64,000 nucleotides of DNA from Tunicatimonas pelagia (GTDB lineage: Bacteria > Bacteroidota > Bacteroidia > Cytophagales > Cyclobacteriaceae), in assembly GCF_030506325.1 (NCBI RefSeq), contig NZ_CP120683.1, positions 5,584,501-5,648,500 on the forward strand, read 5' to 3'. The notes under the pieces are model-generated. The model had not been told where the DNA came from. It saw nothing but the letters and a program-made list of their open reading frames with translations, and ran no database searches. The position numbers were made by a program, and so were the translations under genes. Shown one piece after another: positions 27,713-35,947 of this stretch; the stretch's first letter is position 1, and each line of letters begins with the position of its first letter.

Positions 27713-27765
27713 TCATCAAAGAGTTAAGTAAAAACTAAGAAGGCTAGGTTACAGCTACGAAAATT

Positions 27766-28101
27766 ATGACTTCCTTCAATATCATAGAGCAGAATATCGC
27801 TAATCTCAATGAACTGTGTGAACAGTTTAAAGTAAAGCGGTTGTATGCCTTCGGCTCGGTCATTACTGATCGGTTCGCTCCTGAAAAAAGTGATTTGGAT
27901 TTATTGGTAGAGTTAGAGGAAATGTCACCGATAGAACGAGGAGAAAAATTGATTGCTTTATGGGAATCCTTGGAAGATCTATTTGCCCGGAAAGTTGATT
28001 TATTAACCGATCAACCAATAAAAAATCCGTACTTGCGAGCCAGTGTAGAAGAAACCAAGCAACTGATCTATGAGCGAGGAAGCGAAAAAGTTTTTAGCTG
28101 A
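27766..28101 (+). CDS. MNT-type minimal nucleotidyltransferase antitoxin (MntA-like)
   Basis: 111 residues. The nucleotidyltransferase signature is YAFGSVITDRFAPEKSDLDL: Gly-Ser at 30-31 and the metal-binding pair D43-x-D45. In type VII toxin-antitoxin systems the MNT protein modifies the HEPN toxin with AMP and blocks it. The gene overlaps the HEPN gene by 32 bases, which supports coupled expression. Confidence 0.88.
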   Translation: MTSFNIIEQNIANLNELCEQFKVKRLYAFGSVITDRFAPEKSDLDLLVELEEMSPIERGEKLIALWESLEDLFARKVDLLTDQPIKNPYLRASVEETKQLIYERGSEKVFS

Positions 28102-28408
28102 TATTAGACATGCTATTGAGCTTCTGGAAGATTTTTTGGGGGAAATCACCAGTTTTCTTGAGTATCAAAAAGATTTGAAAACTAAAAGTGCTGTTGAAAG
28201 ACAGTTAGGAATTATAGGCGAAGCAGTAAATCAATATAGAAAGCTAGAAGACAATAAGGAGTTAAGTCATACTCGCCAAATCGTAGATTTTAGAAACCGA
28301 CTAATTCACTCTTACGACAATATTGATGATGCGATCGTATGGGTGATTATTAAGAAGCATATTCCTACCTTAAAAGAGGAAGTACAAAAAGAATTAGAAA
28401 ACGAATAG
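28070..28408 (+). CDS. HEPN-domain toxin (HepT/DUF86-like RNase)
   Basis: 112 residues, all-helical. The catalytic R-x4-H-x-Y motif is R75-H80-Y82 (FRNRLIHSY). The tyrosine is the residue AMPylated by MntA in characterised pairs. The upstream ERQLGIIGEAVNQY stretch is typical of DUF86. Together with the preceding gene this forms a complete type VII module. RNase activity is known for the family, not shown here. Confidence 0.88.
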   Translation: MSEEAKKFLADIRHAIELLEDFLGEITSFLEYQKDLKTKSAVERQLGIIGEAVNQYRKLEDNKELSHTRQIVDFRNRLIHSYDNIDDAIVWVIIKKHIPTLKEEVQKELENE

Positions 28409-28412
28409 CTCA

Positions 28413-29270
28413 TCAAAAATTCAACTGAATGCCGTTAGTAACCCGGTAAACGAACTTAGGAATAGGAACTACCGGACGGTTTTCGTAAGCGAGCCCTACG
28501 GCGGTTTGCAAAGCTAGTTTGGAAGTGACATTGATCAGAATATTTATATCGCCACTTACCCGATGGCGAAAGAAATCCTGATCGGGATCGTAGCCCGTTT
28601 GGAAGTAGGCAATAGAACCAAAGGCAATATTTTCGCGTAGTTGCAAGCGACTAGTTAAGTAACTACTGTTTTTCCACAACCCCAGAGCTACGCTGCCACC
28701 CTCACCGCTGGGCTGTTCCCACTCTTCCCGTTCGTACATCACTCCCGTTCCGGCAAATAAGCTGGATTTTTCTTCCCGATAGATACGAAAGCGCACTCCA
28801 CCCCCAGCCAATCGGCGCGACTGCATACCTCGTCCCTGATCGTACTGAATTTGCACAAAGTTTTCGTAAGAAATAATATTTTTCCGCAACCAGTTAATCC
28901 GAAAGTGACCGTATCCCGCGCTGTTGATAGCTGTTTCGCTGGTAGCCGTGTATTGTAGTTGCCCAATTAGCAGAAAGCTGTGGTAGGTAGAGAAGTAGGC
29001 AGCATCCGAATTAGCTGTTAAGCCCACAAATGACTTTTCGGTGCCATCATTGGTTAGGCTTTGGTTATTAGCATTAAAGCTAAGCCCTACAGTACCTAAA
29101 AAATAATTGGCGGAATCACCCTTCATACGTTCTTTCTCTACGTTTAGTATCTGACCGAAGCCGTGCGTTGTAGTAAGAAGACTGAGTAAGATAATAATAG
29201 ATGTACGGCAAGTAGCCTGGCAATAAGTCACTATGCTAATGTAGGTTACGTTAGGAGTTTGGCTTGGCAA
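28413..29270 (-). CDS. DUF481-like outer membrane beta-barrel protein
   Basis: 285 residues with a signal ending near THGFGQI (about residue 41). The sequence alternates polar and hydrophobic residues as in beta strands and ends in NGIQLNF, with a terminal Phe typical of outer membrane barrels. SYENFVQIQYDQGRGMQSRR and GLAYENRPVVPIPKFVYRV resemble DUF481. Function unknown. The upstream 40 residues include a long N-region, so the start may lie downstream. Confidence 0.7.
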   Translation of the reverse strand: MPSQTPNVTYISIVTYCQATCRTSIIILLSLLTTTHGFGQILNVEKERMKGDSANYFLGTVGLSFNANNQSLTNDGTEKSFVGLTANSDAAYFSTYHSFLLIGQLQYTATSETAINSAGYGHFRINWLRKNIISYENFVQIQYDQGRGMQSRRLAGGGVRFRIYREEKSSLFAGTGVMYEREEWEQPSGEGGSVALGLWKNSSYLTSRLQLRENIAFGSIAYFQTGYDPDQDFFRHRVSGDINILINVTSKLALQTAVGLAYENRPVVPIPKFVYRVTNGIQLNF

Positions 29271-29347
29271 AGATGCTAATTTTAATTAATGGTGCAATCT
29301 TTCCCGATTCATTGAGCTAACCTTGTTACGTTCCTGTTTATCCTGAC

Positions 29348-29854
29348 TTAAAAACGGATACCATCGGCCATGATATACCGCTTTTGAATAATCTCGTCCG
29401 GTTTAGCTTTTCTCACAAACAAAATGCGCCCAGAAAAATGTAGGTCTTTGCCCGCCATTGCGTGGTTGAGGTCTACTTTCAAATGCGTAGCCGTTTTCTC
29501 CACAATGAGTCCGTTACGCTGCTGTCCGTCTTCACCCGTAACCGCTACGTACTGTCCTACATCTCGGATAGTTTCGGCCATTTCATCATCTACCACAAAC
29601 CGCTCCACTGGTATATCTACCACATTACTAGCTTGGTGTAAGCCATAGGCCTTCTCACTCGGAATAATAAATTCAAATGGGTCTCCGGCGGGCAACCCCC
29701 GAATTTGATCTTGGAACGACTGAAGCAAATTATCCGAAGGATAGAAAAAAATAAATGGGTAGGCAGTATCCATCACTTCCATCACCGGGCCTTGCTGGTC
29801 GCGCTCCCGCAGCTCGTAACGCATCGTTACAATGGTGTTATCATCTATTCGCAT
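29348..29854 (-). CDS. FKBP-type peptidyl-prolyl isomerase, SlyD-like
   Basis: The frame is open to 29908, but Met at 29854 (MRIDDNTIVTMRYEL) matches the usual SlyD N-terminus; 168 residues. FKBP parts flank an insert-in-flap domain (IIPSEKAYGLHQASNVVDIP). VDLNHAMAGKDLHFSGRI is the family's hallmark near the C-terminus. It speeds proline isomerisation and acts as a cytoplasmic chaperone. The long His-rich tail of E. coli SlyD is absent. Divergent from coaX. Confidence 0.88.
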   Translation of the reverse strand: MRIDDNTIVTMRYELRERDQQGPVMEVMDTAYPFIFFYPSDNLLQSFQDQIRGLPAGDPFEFIIPSEKAYGLHQASNVVDIPVERFVVDDEMAETIRDVGQYVAVTGEDGQQRNGLIVEKTATHLKVDLNHAMAGKDLHFSGRILFVRKAKPDEIIQKRYIMADGIRF

Positions 29855-29928
29855 ACAATGGGTGGTTTGTTTATGTGCTAAGAACCCACCATATTCGTCA
29901 TTGTTCACTAACTATCTTTTTTCTCGCT

Positions 29929-30687
29929 TTGATACTCGCAGTAGACATTGGTAATTCTAACATTGCTTTAGGCATCTACAATCAGCGTTGGGTGCAGCAC
30001 TGGCGGTTGAGCACCGTAGCTAATAAAACATTCGATGAGTACGCTATTCAGCTACAATCACTGTTTGCGAACAGTGGAATTCCGCTCAGTGCCATTGAAC
30101 AAGTAGTAATGAGCAGCGTGGTGCCGCCTCTAACCGCTACCTTTCAGCGAATGTTAGCTGAGCTTACCCAGCGGCAACCACTAGTAATTAGTACGTCGCT
30201 CCGCACTGATCTGTCTATTGCCATTGACAATCCTCATGAATTGGGTACCGATTTGTTGGCGAATGCTGTAGCCGGTCATCATCTCATTAGGACCGATTGT
30301 GTGGTGGTAGACTTCGGTACGGCCCTTTCGGTTGTTACGGTGAGCCAAACAGGCGAGATTCAGGGAGTTTGTATTGCCCCGGGACTAGAGTCAGCCATGA
30401 AAGCCCTTTCTACCAATACCGCTCAACTTCCGTTTGTGCCACTAGTGCCACCGCCCTCGGTAATAGGAAAAAATACAGCCCATGCCATTCAGTCGGGGAT
30501 TGTGCTCGGTTACGTTGGCTTGGTGGAAGGATTGGTTAGCCGGATAGAGAACGAACTGGAGCGAACGGTAAATGTAATAGCCACAGGTGGTTTGGCTGAA
30601 GTGATTGCTCCGCTAACCAACCGATTTAGCCGACTAGAGCCTTGGCTCACGTTAGACGGATTACGCCTGATTGCTGCTCTTAATTGA
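29929..30687 (+). CDS. coaX: Type III pantothenate kinase
   Basis: The start is taken as TTG 29929, which places ILAVDIGNSN at the N-terminus as in all CoaX proteins and gives 252 residues, the normal length. The upstream extension to 29755 reads through the divergent FKBP gene and is spurious. The ASKHA-fold motifs are DIGNSN (phosphate loop), ELGTDLLANAVAG and VVDFGTALSVV. It phosphorylates pantothenate, the first step of coenzyme A synthesis. The usual GADR motif reads GTDL here. The sugar permease gene follows after 24 bases. Confidence 0.92.
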   Translation: MILAVDIGNSNIALGIYNQRWVQHWRLSTVANKTFDEYAIQLQSLFANSGIPLSAIEQVVMSSVVPPLTATFQRMLAELTQRQPLVISTSLRTDLSIAIDNPHELGTDLLANAVAGHHLIRTDCVVVDFGTALSVVTVSQTGEIQGVCIAPGLESAMKALSTNTAQLPFVPLVPPPSVIGKNTAHAIQSGIVLGYVGLVEGLVSRIENELERTVNVIATGGLAEVIAPLTNRFSRLEPWLTLDGLRLIAALN

Positions 30688-30711
30688 AAACCAAAGACAA
30701 CCAGAGAACTA

Positions 30712-32145
30712 ATGAATCAATCAACCACCTACAATCAAACCTATCTTTGGCTTATCAGTCTTACTGCCGCGTTAGGGGGCTTTTTATTTGGCTACGATTG
30801 GGTAGTAGTAGGCGGAGCTAAACCCTATTATGAACCCTTCTTTGATTTGAACACTCCGGCACTGCAAGGCTGGGGCACTAGCTCGGCACTGGTAGGTTGT
30901 ATGGTGGGGGCGTTAGCCTGCGTAGCGCTCAGTGATCGCTACGGACGTAAACGCTTACTTATATTTTCGGGGGCATTGTTCACCTTATCGGCTATAGGTA
31001 CGGCACTGGCTTCAGATTTTACTTGGTTTAATGTGTACCGGATTATTGGCGGAGTGGCGATGGGTATTGCGCTGAATCTTTCGCCTATGTACATCGCTGA
31101 AGTCTCTCCTCCCGAGAAGCGGGGTATGTTTGTGACTATTAATCAACTACTGGTGATGATTGGGGTGCTGATGGCGCAGATTGTAAACTGGCGCATTTCA
31201 CTGCTTGATACTGAACTGCCAGTAGATGCTACTGCCGAAATAATTGCTCAAAGCTGGAGTGGGCAAAACGGTTGGCGGTGGATGTTTGGGGTAGAAGCTA
31301 TTCCGGCTTTTGCTTTTTTTGCTCTTATGTTTTTGGTACCCGAAAGTGTGCGCTGGCTGGTAAAAAATGGACGAGCGGCCGAAGGTAAGCAAGTGCTACA
31401 AAAGATTGGTGGTGATGCCTACGCGCAAAATCAAATTAACGAAGTGAAGCTCACCCTCTCGCAAGAAGATGTGTCTCACGTCAATTTTAAGCAGCTACTT
31501 AACAGTCGCATTCTGAAGCTAGTAGGTTTGGGTGTTTTTCTGTCGTTCTTACAGCAGTGGAGCGGTTTAAATGTGATCATTTACTACGCTGCCGATATTT
31601 TTCAGGCGGCGGGCTATAACCTCCAGCAAATGATGCTCAATATTGTGGTGATCGGTACGGTGATGGTACTGGCGGTAATTATCACGATGCTGACGGTAGA
31701 TAAGCTAGGGCGGAAAACGCTGCTATTATTTGGAACATCCTCAATGGCGGTCGTCTACGCCCTCATCGGTTACTGCTTCTACGCTGATTATCAGGGGGGA
31801 GTGATTGTGCTGCTGGTGTTAGCGAATGTGCTGTTTTATTCAATCACGCTGGCACCTTTGCTGTGGGTAGTACTGTCGGAAATTTTTCCCAACCGGATTC
31901 GCGGAGCGGCCATGTCCATCGCGGCTTTCGCCCACTGGGTAGGTAATTTTACCTTAACCTTTAGTTTTCCCACTATCAAGGAGAGTCTTGGCTGGGCCAA
32001 TAACTTCTGGCTCTACGGATTGATCTGTGCTGCCGGATTTGTTGTTCTTTATTTGATCTTGCCCGAAACCAAAGGCAAAACCTTGGAGGAAATTGAACAG
32101 GAGCTAGTAGGAGATACGCACAAAAAGGCTGTAGCAAGCAACTGA
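30712..32145 (+). CDS. MFS sugar permease (SP family, XylE/GalP-like)
   Basis: 477 residues, twelve membrane segments. Sugar-porter signatures are DRYGRKRLL after TM2, PESVRWLVKNGR after TM6, LGRKTLLL and PETKGKTLEEIEQEL at the C-terminus. QQWSGLNVIIYYAADIF in TM7 is the sugar-binding helix. It imports a monosaccharide with protons or down its gradient. Possibly cotranscribed with coaX (24-base gap); the sulfatase follows 174 bases later. Substrate not predictable. Confidence 0.92.
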   Translation: MNQSTTYNQTYLWLISLTAALGGFLFGYDWVVVGGAKPYYEPFFDLNTPALQGWGTSSALVGCMVGALACVALSDRYGRKRLLIFSGALFTLSAIGTALASDFTWFNVYRIIGGVAMGIALNLSPMYIAEVSPPEKRGMFVTINQLLVMIGVLMAQIVNWRISLLDTELPVDATAEIIAQSWSGQNGWRWMFGVEAIPAFAFFALMFLVPESVRWLVKNGRAAEGKQVLQKIGGDAYAQNQINEVKLTLSQEDVSHVNFKQLLNSRILKLVGLGVFLSFLQQWSGLNVIIYYAADIFQAAGYNLQQMMLNIVVIGTVMVLAVIITMLTVDKLGRKTLLLFGTSSMAVVYALIGYCFYADYQGGVIVLLVLANVLFYSITLAPLLWVVLSEIFPNRIRGAAMSIAAFAHWVGNFTLTFSFPTIKESLGWANNFWLYGLICAAGFVVLYLILPETKGKTLEEIEQELVGDTHKKAVASN

Positions 32146-32319
32146 ACTATACAAATATAGCTGGACGAAAAGCAGTAATATGCTAGAGTCTCGGTAGTGA
32201 AACATTAATATATTTTTGGAAAAGTATGGTGGATTTGATAGGTTCTCAAAATAAATAGGATAGGCTCTTCTTCCACGGGAACGCAACTTTTCCTTTCTAC
32301 ACTAAGAAATAAAACACCA

Positions 32320-33852
32320 TTGAAAAATCTGCTCAACCCTAGTATCATTTATCATTCATTGCCGGTATTACGAATATTCGTTTTCCTCGCAGGAATTTTC
32401 ACTACTAGACTTCTGCAAGCGCAGGAGGCTAGTCCTCCCAATGTGCTGTTTATTGCGAGTGACGATCTTAACGACTGGATTGGTGCTCTTAACGGACATC
32501 CGCAGGTGCAAACTCCTAATATTGACCGCTTAGCGGCTCGGGGCACGCTCTTTACTAATGCTCATACGCAAGCCCCGCTATGCAATCCTTCGCGAGTCAG
32601 TATTATGACCGGACTGCGCCCCACAACTACCGGAATATACGGACTTGCTCCGCGTCATCGGCAAGTAGAGAGAACAAAAGATGTGGTAACGTTACCTCAG
32701 TACTTTGCGGCGAATGGCTATCGTACTATGTCGGGAGGGAAAGTGTTTCACGCGGGTATCACTCCCGAAGAACGGAAAGTTGAATTTCAGGAGTGGGGTC
32801 CTGACGGCGGGCACGTCCCCATGCCAGAGCGAAAAATCGTTACCGCCCCGCTGGATATGGTGAATCACCCGTTTATAGACTGGGGAGTGTATCCAAAAGA
32901 CGATGAAACCGCAATGGACGATTATAAGGTAGCTAGTTGGGCCGTAGATCAACTGAAGCAACTGGGCGAGGAGAAGAATAACGAAGAACCATTTTTCCTG
33001 GCCGTAGGATTTAACAAACCCCACGTTCCACTGTATACTACCCAAAAGTGGTTTGATCTTTACCCGGAAGCAGATGTCATGTTGCCTACAGCCCCGGAGG
33101 GTGACCGCGATGATGTGCCGGATTTTGCGTGGTACCTGCACTGGTTTTTACCGGAGCCTCGCCTATCGTGGGTGATAGAAAATAATCAGTGGCAAGCGAA
33201 GGTGCGCGCGTACCTGGCCGCTATCAGTTTTATGGATGCTCAGGTAGGTCGGGTGTTAGATGCGCTGGAAGAACAAGGGTTAGACGATAACACTATCATT
33301 GTGTTTTGGTCAGATCATGGCTATCATCTAGGTGAGAAAGATATTACCGGTAAAAATACGCTTTGGGAGCGGTCAACTCGGGTTCCACTAATCTTTGCTG
33401 GCCCGGGAGTATCAGTCGGAATGCAGTCATCGCAGCCCGCCGAGCTACTAGATATGTACCCTACGTTGGTAGCACTGGCCGGACTGCCTCAGCAGGAAGC
33501 AACAGAAGGACTCTCGCTCTTACCCCAGCTAAAGAATCCAGACACACCTCGGGAGCGCCCTGCCATCACTACGCATAATCCGGGTAACCATTCGGTGCGC
33601 TCCGAGCGGTGGCGCTACATCCGTTACGCGGACGGCTCCGAAGAACTTTACGATCACCTTCGCGACCCCGAGGAGTGGGCTAATCTGGCAGGGAATTCTG
33701 AATACGCCGAGGTGATTACCGAGCTTGCGGCTTGGCTGCCCGCCGAAGACGCACCACTGGCTCCGGGTAGTCGGGCTCGTATCCTAGTTCAAAAAGATGG
33801 TGAGTGGCTGTGGGAAGGAAAGCCAATCAAGTTCGACGAACTGATTCGCTAG
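32320..33852 (+). CDS. Sulfatase, iduronate-2-sulfatase-like, secreted
   Basis: 510 residues from a TTG start, chosen because the signal peptide (PVLRIFVFLAGIFTTRLLQAQ) follows directly. Motif C88-N-P-S-R92 is the formylglycine site (C-x-P-S-R), to be matured by a sulfatase-modifying enzyme elsewhere. Metal ligands are in FIASDDLNDW and FWSDHGYHLGEKD. NKPHVPLYTTQKWFDLYP and the C-terminal ERWRYIRYADGSEELYDHL match the iduronate sulfatase branch of family S1. It removes sulfate from a sulfated glycan, common in marine bacteria. Confidence 0.92.
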   Translation: MKNLLNPSIIYHSLPVLRIFVFLAGIFTTRLLQAQEASPPNVLFIASDDLNDWIGALNGHPQVQTPNIDRLAARGTLFTNAHTQAPLCNPSRVSIMTGLRPTTTGIYGLAPRHRQVERTKDVVTLPQYFAANGYRTMSGGKVFHAGITPEERKVEFQEWGPDGGHVPMPERKIVTAPLDMVNHPFIDWGVYPKDDETAMDDYKVASWAVDQLKQLGEEKNNEEPFFLAVGFNKPHVPLYTTQKWFDLYPEADVMLPTAPEGDRDDVPDFAWYLHWFLPEPRLSWVIENNQWQAKVRAYLAAISFMDAQVGRVLDALEEQGLDDNTIIVFWSDHGYHLGEKDITGKNTLWERSTRVPLIFAGPGVSVGMQSSQPAELLDMYPTLVALAGLPQQEATEGLSLLPQLKNPDTPRERPAITTHNPGNHSVRSERWRYIRYADGSEELYDHLRDPEEWANLAGNSEYAEVITELAAWLPAEDAPLAPGSRARILVQKDGEWLWEGKPIKFDELIR

Positions 33853-33944
33853 TTGCTTTATACAGAAAAATCCTTGTAGTATAGACTCCAGATGGATTTG
33901 TGTGGTTTAATCAAAATAAACTAGACTTTTGTATCCATCGAGGT

Positions 33945-33982
33945 AAAAAGCTTCCCCAAGTCAGTACAGACCCAGGGAAGCT
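33945..33982 (-). terminator. Rho-independent terminator of the sigma-FecR-TonB receptor operon
   Basis: Minus strand: AGCTTCCC (33975-33982) pairs with GGGAAGCT (33949-33956), eight perfect pairs over an 18-base loop, followed by a run of five T (33945-33949, overlapping the stem by one base). It lies 31 bases past the last gene's stop. Confidence 0.65.
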
Positions 33983-34013
33983 AATAGATTAATAAAAGTC
34001 GGTACAGAAGAAC

Positions 34014-35918
34014 TTACTCAGGTAAGTTACTGGTCCAGCCAGCGGTCCAATCATTATCTGGAGTAAAGGCACCTACGTAAGCGGCTGCTTCAAACCATTC
34101 ATTGATGGTAGCTGGATCAAAATCAGTAGCTTGAGTAGCGGTCGGTAGCCAGCTATTCGGGCTAATGCCACCGATGGGGGCATCCACTACGTTCGCAAAT
34201 ACGGCGTTAGTCGCAGGGTCAAAGAAGCTTCCTTCGTCCTTCCAGTTTTCTTCGCCACCCCCCGCGTTATTCCACAAGTACGAGTAGGCAATTACTCCTT
34301 GACTGGTGGCGAGGTCGGCAGTAAAGGTAGATCCTTCTTGCTCGATTTCTATTCCGTCGTCGGGCCACTCGGCAAACAGACCATTATAAATACGGAATAC
34401 GGGATCATCATCTACCCGCAGAGCTTGCGCGTCTAGTTCGGTATCTGCTCCGGGCCCGATCACCGATAGGTTGGCTAATTGAGGATTTAACCCATCATTA
34501 CCATCTATTCCTCGGTTTCCTCGCCCTTCAGTCCCTTTATCGTTTTGCTGGCCTACTACCAACCAGAACTGTCCGTAGCCGCCCCATTCGTCCCAGTTAA
34601 TATCACTATCCAGACAGTTGCCTGCTACTAGGTAGCGTACGTTTACCGTGCCGCCATCTATACGGATACCTTCATCTGCTCCGGCGTAAACCTGAACGTG
34701 ATGGATATCGGCTTCGGAGCCAATTTCTTTGAGGTCGAGAGCTTCGTAACCACGGTACTCATCCTGGGCATCGCCCGTAAACTCAATGAAACCACCCGCG
34801 TAGTTGATTTGCACGTACGCAAACACGATGCCTGCGTCTGGTTCGTCTTTAATTCCGTTGATCTCGATCCCCCCCCAGTCTCCGGGAGCTGATGCCGTGC
34901 CGGTCAGTTCGTTCAGGCTGGTGAAAATGATGGGGCTGGTCGCGGTTCCTTGGGCATTGATGAGCGCACCAGCGTCTACTTCCATATTGCCCATAATACC
35001 ATCGGCGTCAGAGCCGGGCTGTCCGTAGAAGGTTTGCCCCGCGACAATGGTCAGCGTAACTCCTGCATCCACATCAACGGCACCGTAGATCAGGTAAGGG
35101 CCATCATCGAGCGTCATATCTTCCTCAAAATCGCCCCGTAGACGCTTTACCGTTGTTCCGTTCACATCAATTTCGGTAATCAGCAGATCGTCAGATTCAA
35201 TAACAGTGACGGTGAGGTCAACTGGGTCGCTGCTGCGGTCTTGCTGGTCGGTAAGGGCTACTTGTACGGCGTAGGTATCGCCAGTAAACGCTGTATCGGG
35301 CACCGCAAAAGTGTACATATATTCACCTACATTCACTCCATCTAACGAAACGGGATCAGCGGCTTGTCCATCTACGGTCACAGCCAGTTCCTTTAGGCCG
35401 GCGGGTGCCGTGAGAGTCAGTGTAAACTCCGCATTACCGCTACGCTCTCCGGTGGCGGTGGCCTCACCCGCTACCGCTAGGGTAGGCGGGTCAGTCGCGG
35501 TTGGCGCGGTTACCGTCACCGTGACTACTAAAGACTCCGACGTGCGGTCTTGCTGGTCGGTAGCAACGAACGTGAGCGTGAACTCGCTGTCAGCGGCAGT
35601 CGTAACGGGTGGAGTGAAGGTATAGGTGTATGATGCAGTGGTTTGGTCTGCCGTGTAGCTTTCTGAAGCATTCCCGTCGGCTGACAGACTATTGGTGACT
35701 TGTAGTTCTTTAAGTCCGGCCGGGGCTGCCAGTGCCACCGTAATTGAAAGCTCACTACCAGCTTCCACCGACAGGGTAGAAGTGGTGGTAGTTACTGTAG
35801 GGGCAGGAATCGTTTCGTTGCTATCGTCCTCAGAGCACCCACTATATGTGAGTAAACCGACAAGCATCAACATCGTCCCGATCCACTGGAAGGAAAAAAA
35901 TCGACTTGTGTTTTTCAT
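34014..35918 (-). CDS. Lipoprotein with two Ig-like repeats and a right-handed beta-helix domain
   Basis: 634 residues; lipobox LTYSGC (Cys about 28). Two tandem ~95-residue Ig-like repeats (about 38-140 and 150-245) share SLELSITVA/EFTLTLTAPAGLKEL and TDQQDRTS/S-D segments. The remainder is a parallel beta-helix, with GDWGGIEINGIKDEPDAGIV and VNVRYLVAGNCLDSDINWDE. Last gene of the sigma-FecR-receptor operon. Position suggests a surface protein that works with the TonB receptor, binding or presenting its ligand, but no function is established. It is a paralogue of the next gene upstream, which has one Ig-like unit. Confidence 0.75.
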   Translation of the reverse strand: MKNTSRFFSFQWIGTMLMLVGLLTYSGCSEDDSNETIPAPTVTTTTSTLSVEAGSELSITVALAAPAGLKELQVTNSLSADGNASESYTADQTTASYTYTFTPPVTTAADSEFTLTFVATDQQDRTSESLVVTVTVTAPTATDPPTLAVAGEATATGERSGNAEFTLTLTAPAGLKELAVTVDGQAADPVSLDGVNVGEYMYTFAVPDTAFTGDTYAVQVALTDQQDRSSDPVDLTVTVIESDDLLITEIDVNGTTVKRLRGDFEEDMTLDDGPYLIYGAVDVDAGVTLTIVAGQTFYGQPGSDADGIMGNMEVDAGALINAQGTATSPIIFTSLNELTGTASAPGDWGGIEINGIKDEPDAGIVFAYVQINYAGGFIEFTGDAQDEYRGYEALDLKEIGSEADIHHVQVYAGADEGIRIDGGTVNVRYLVAGNCLDSDINWDEWGGYGQFWLVVGQQNDKGTEGRGNRGIDGNDGLNPQLANLSVIGPGADTELDAQALRVDDDPVFRIYNGLFAEWPDDGIEIEQEGSTFTADLATSQGVIAYSYLWNNAGGGEENWKDEGSFFDPATNAVFANVVDAPIGGISPNSWLPTATQATDFDPATINEWFEAAAYVGAFTPDNDWTAGWTSNLPE

Positions 35919-35947
35919 GTGTTTTGTATTATTAGATTAGGTTAAAA

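Noticed and set aside
29755-29928. 58-residue N-terminal extension of CoaX
   Set aside because: It is antisense to the FKBP gene; CoaX normally starts at the DIGNSN strand.
35528-35755. Small proteins on either strand inside the Ig-like repeats
   Set aside because: Shadow frames of the repetitive lipoprotein genes with no start context.
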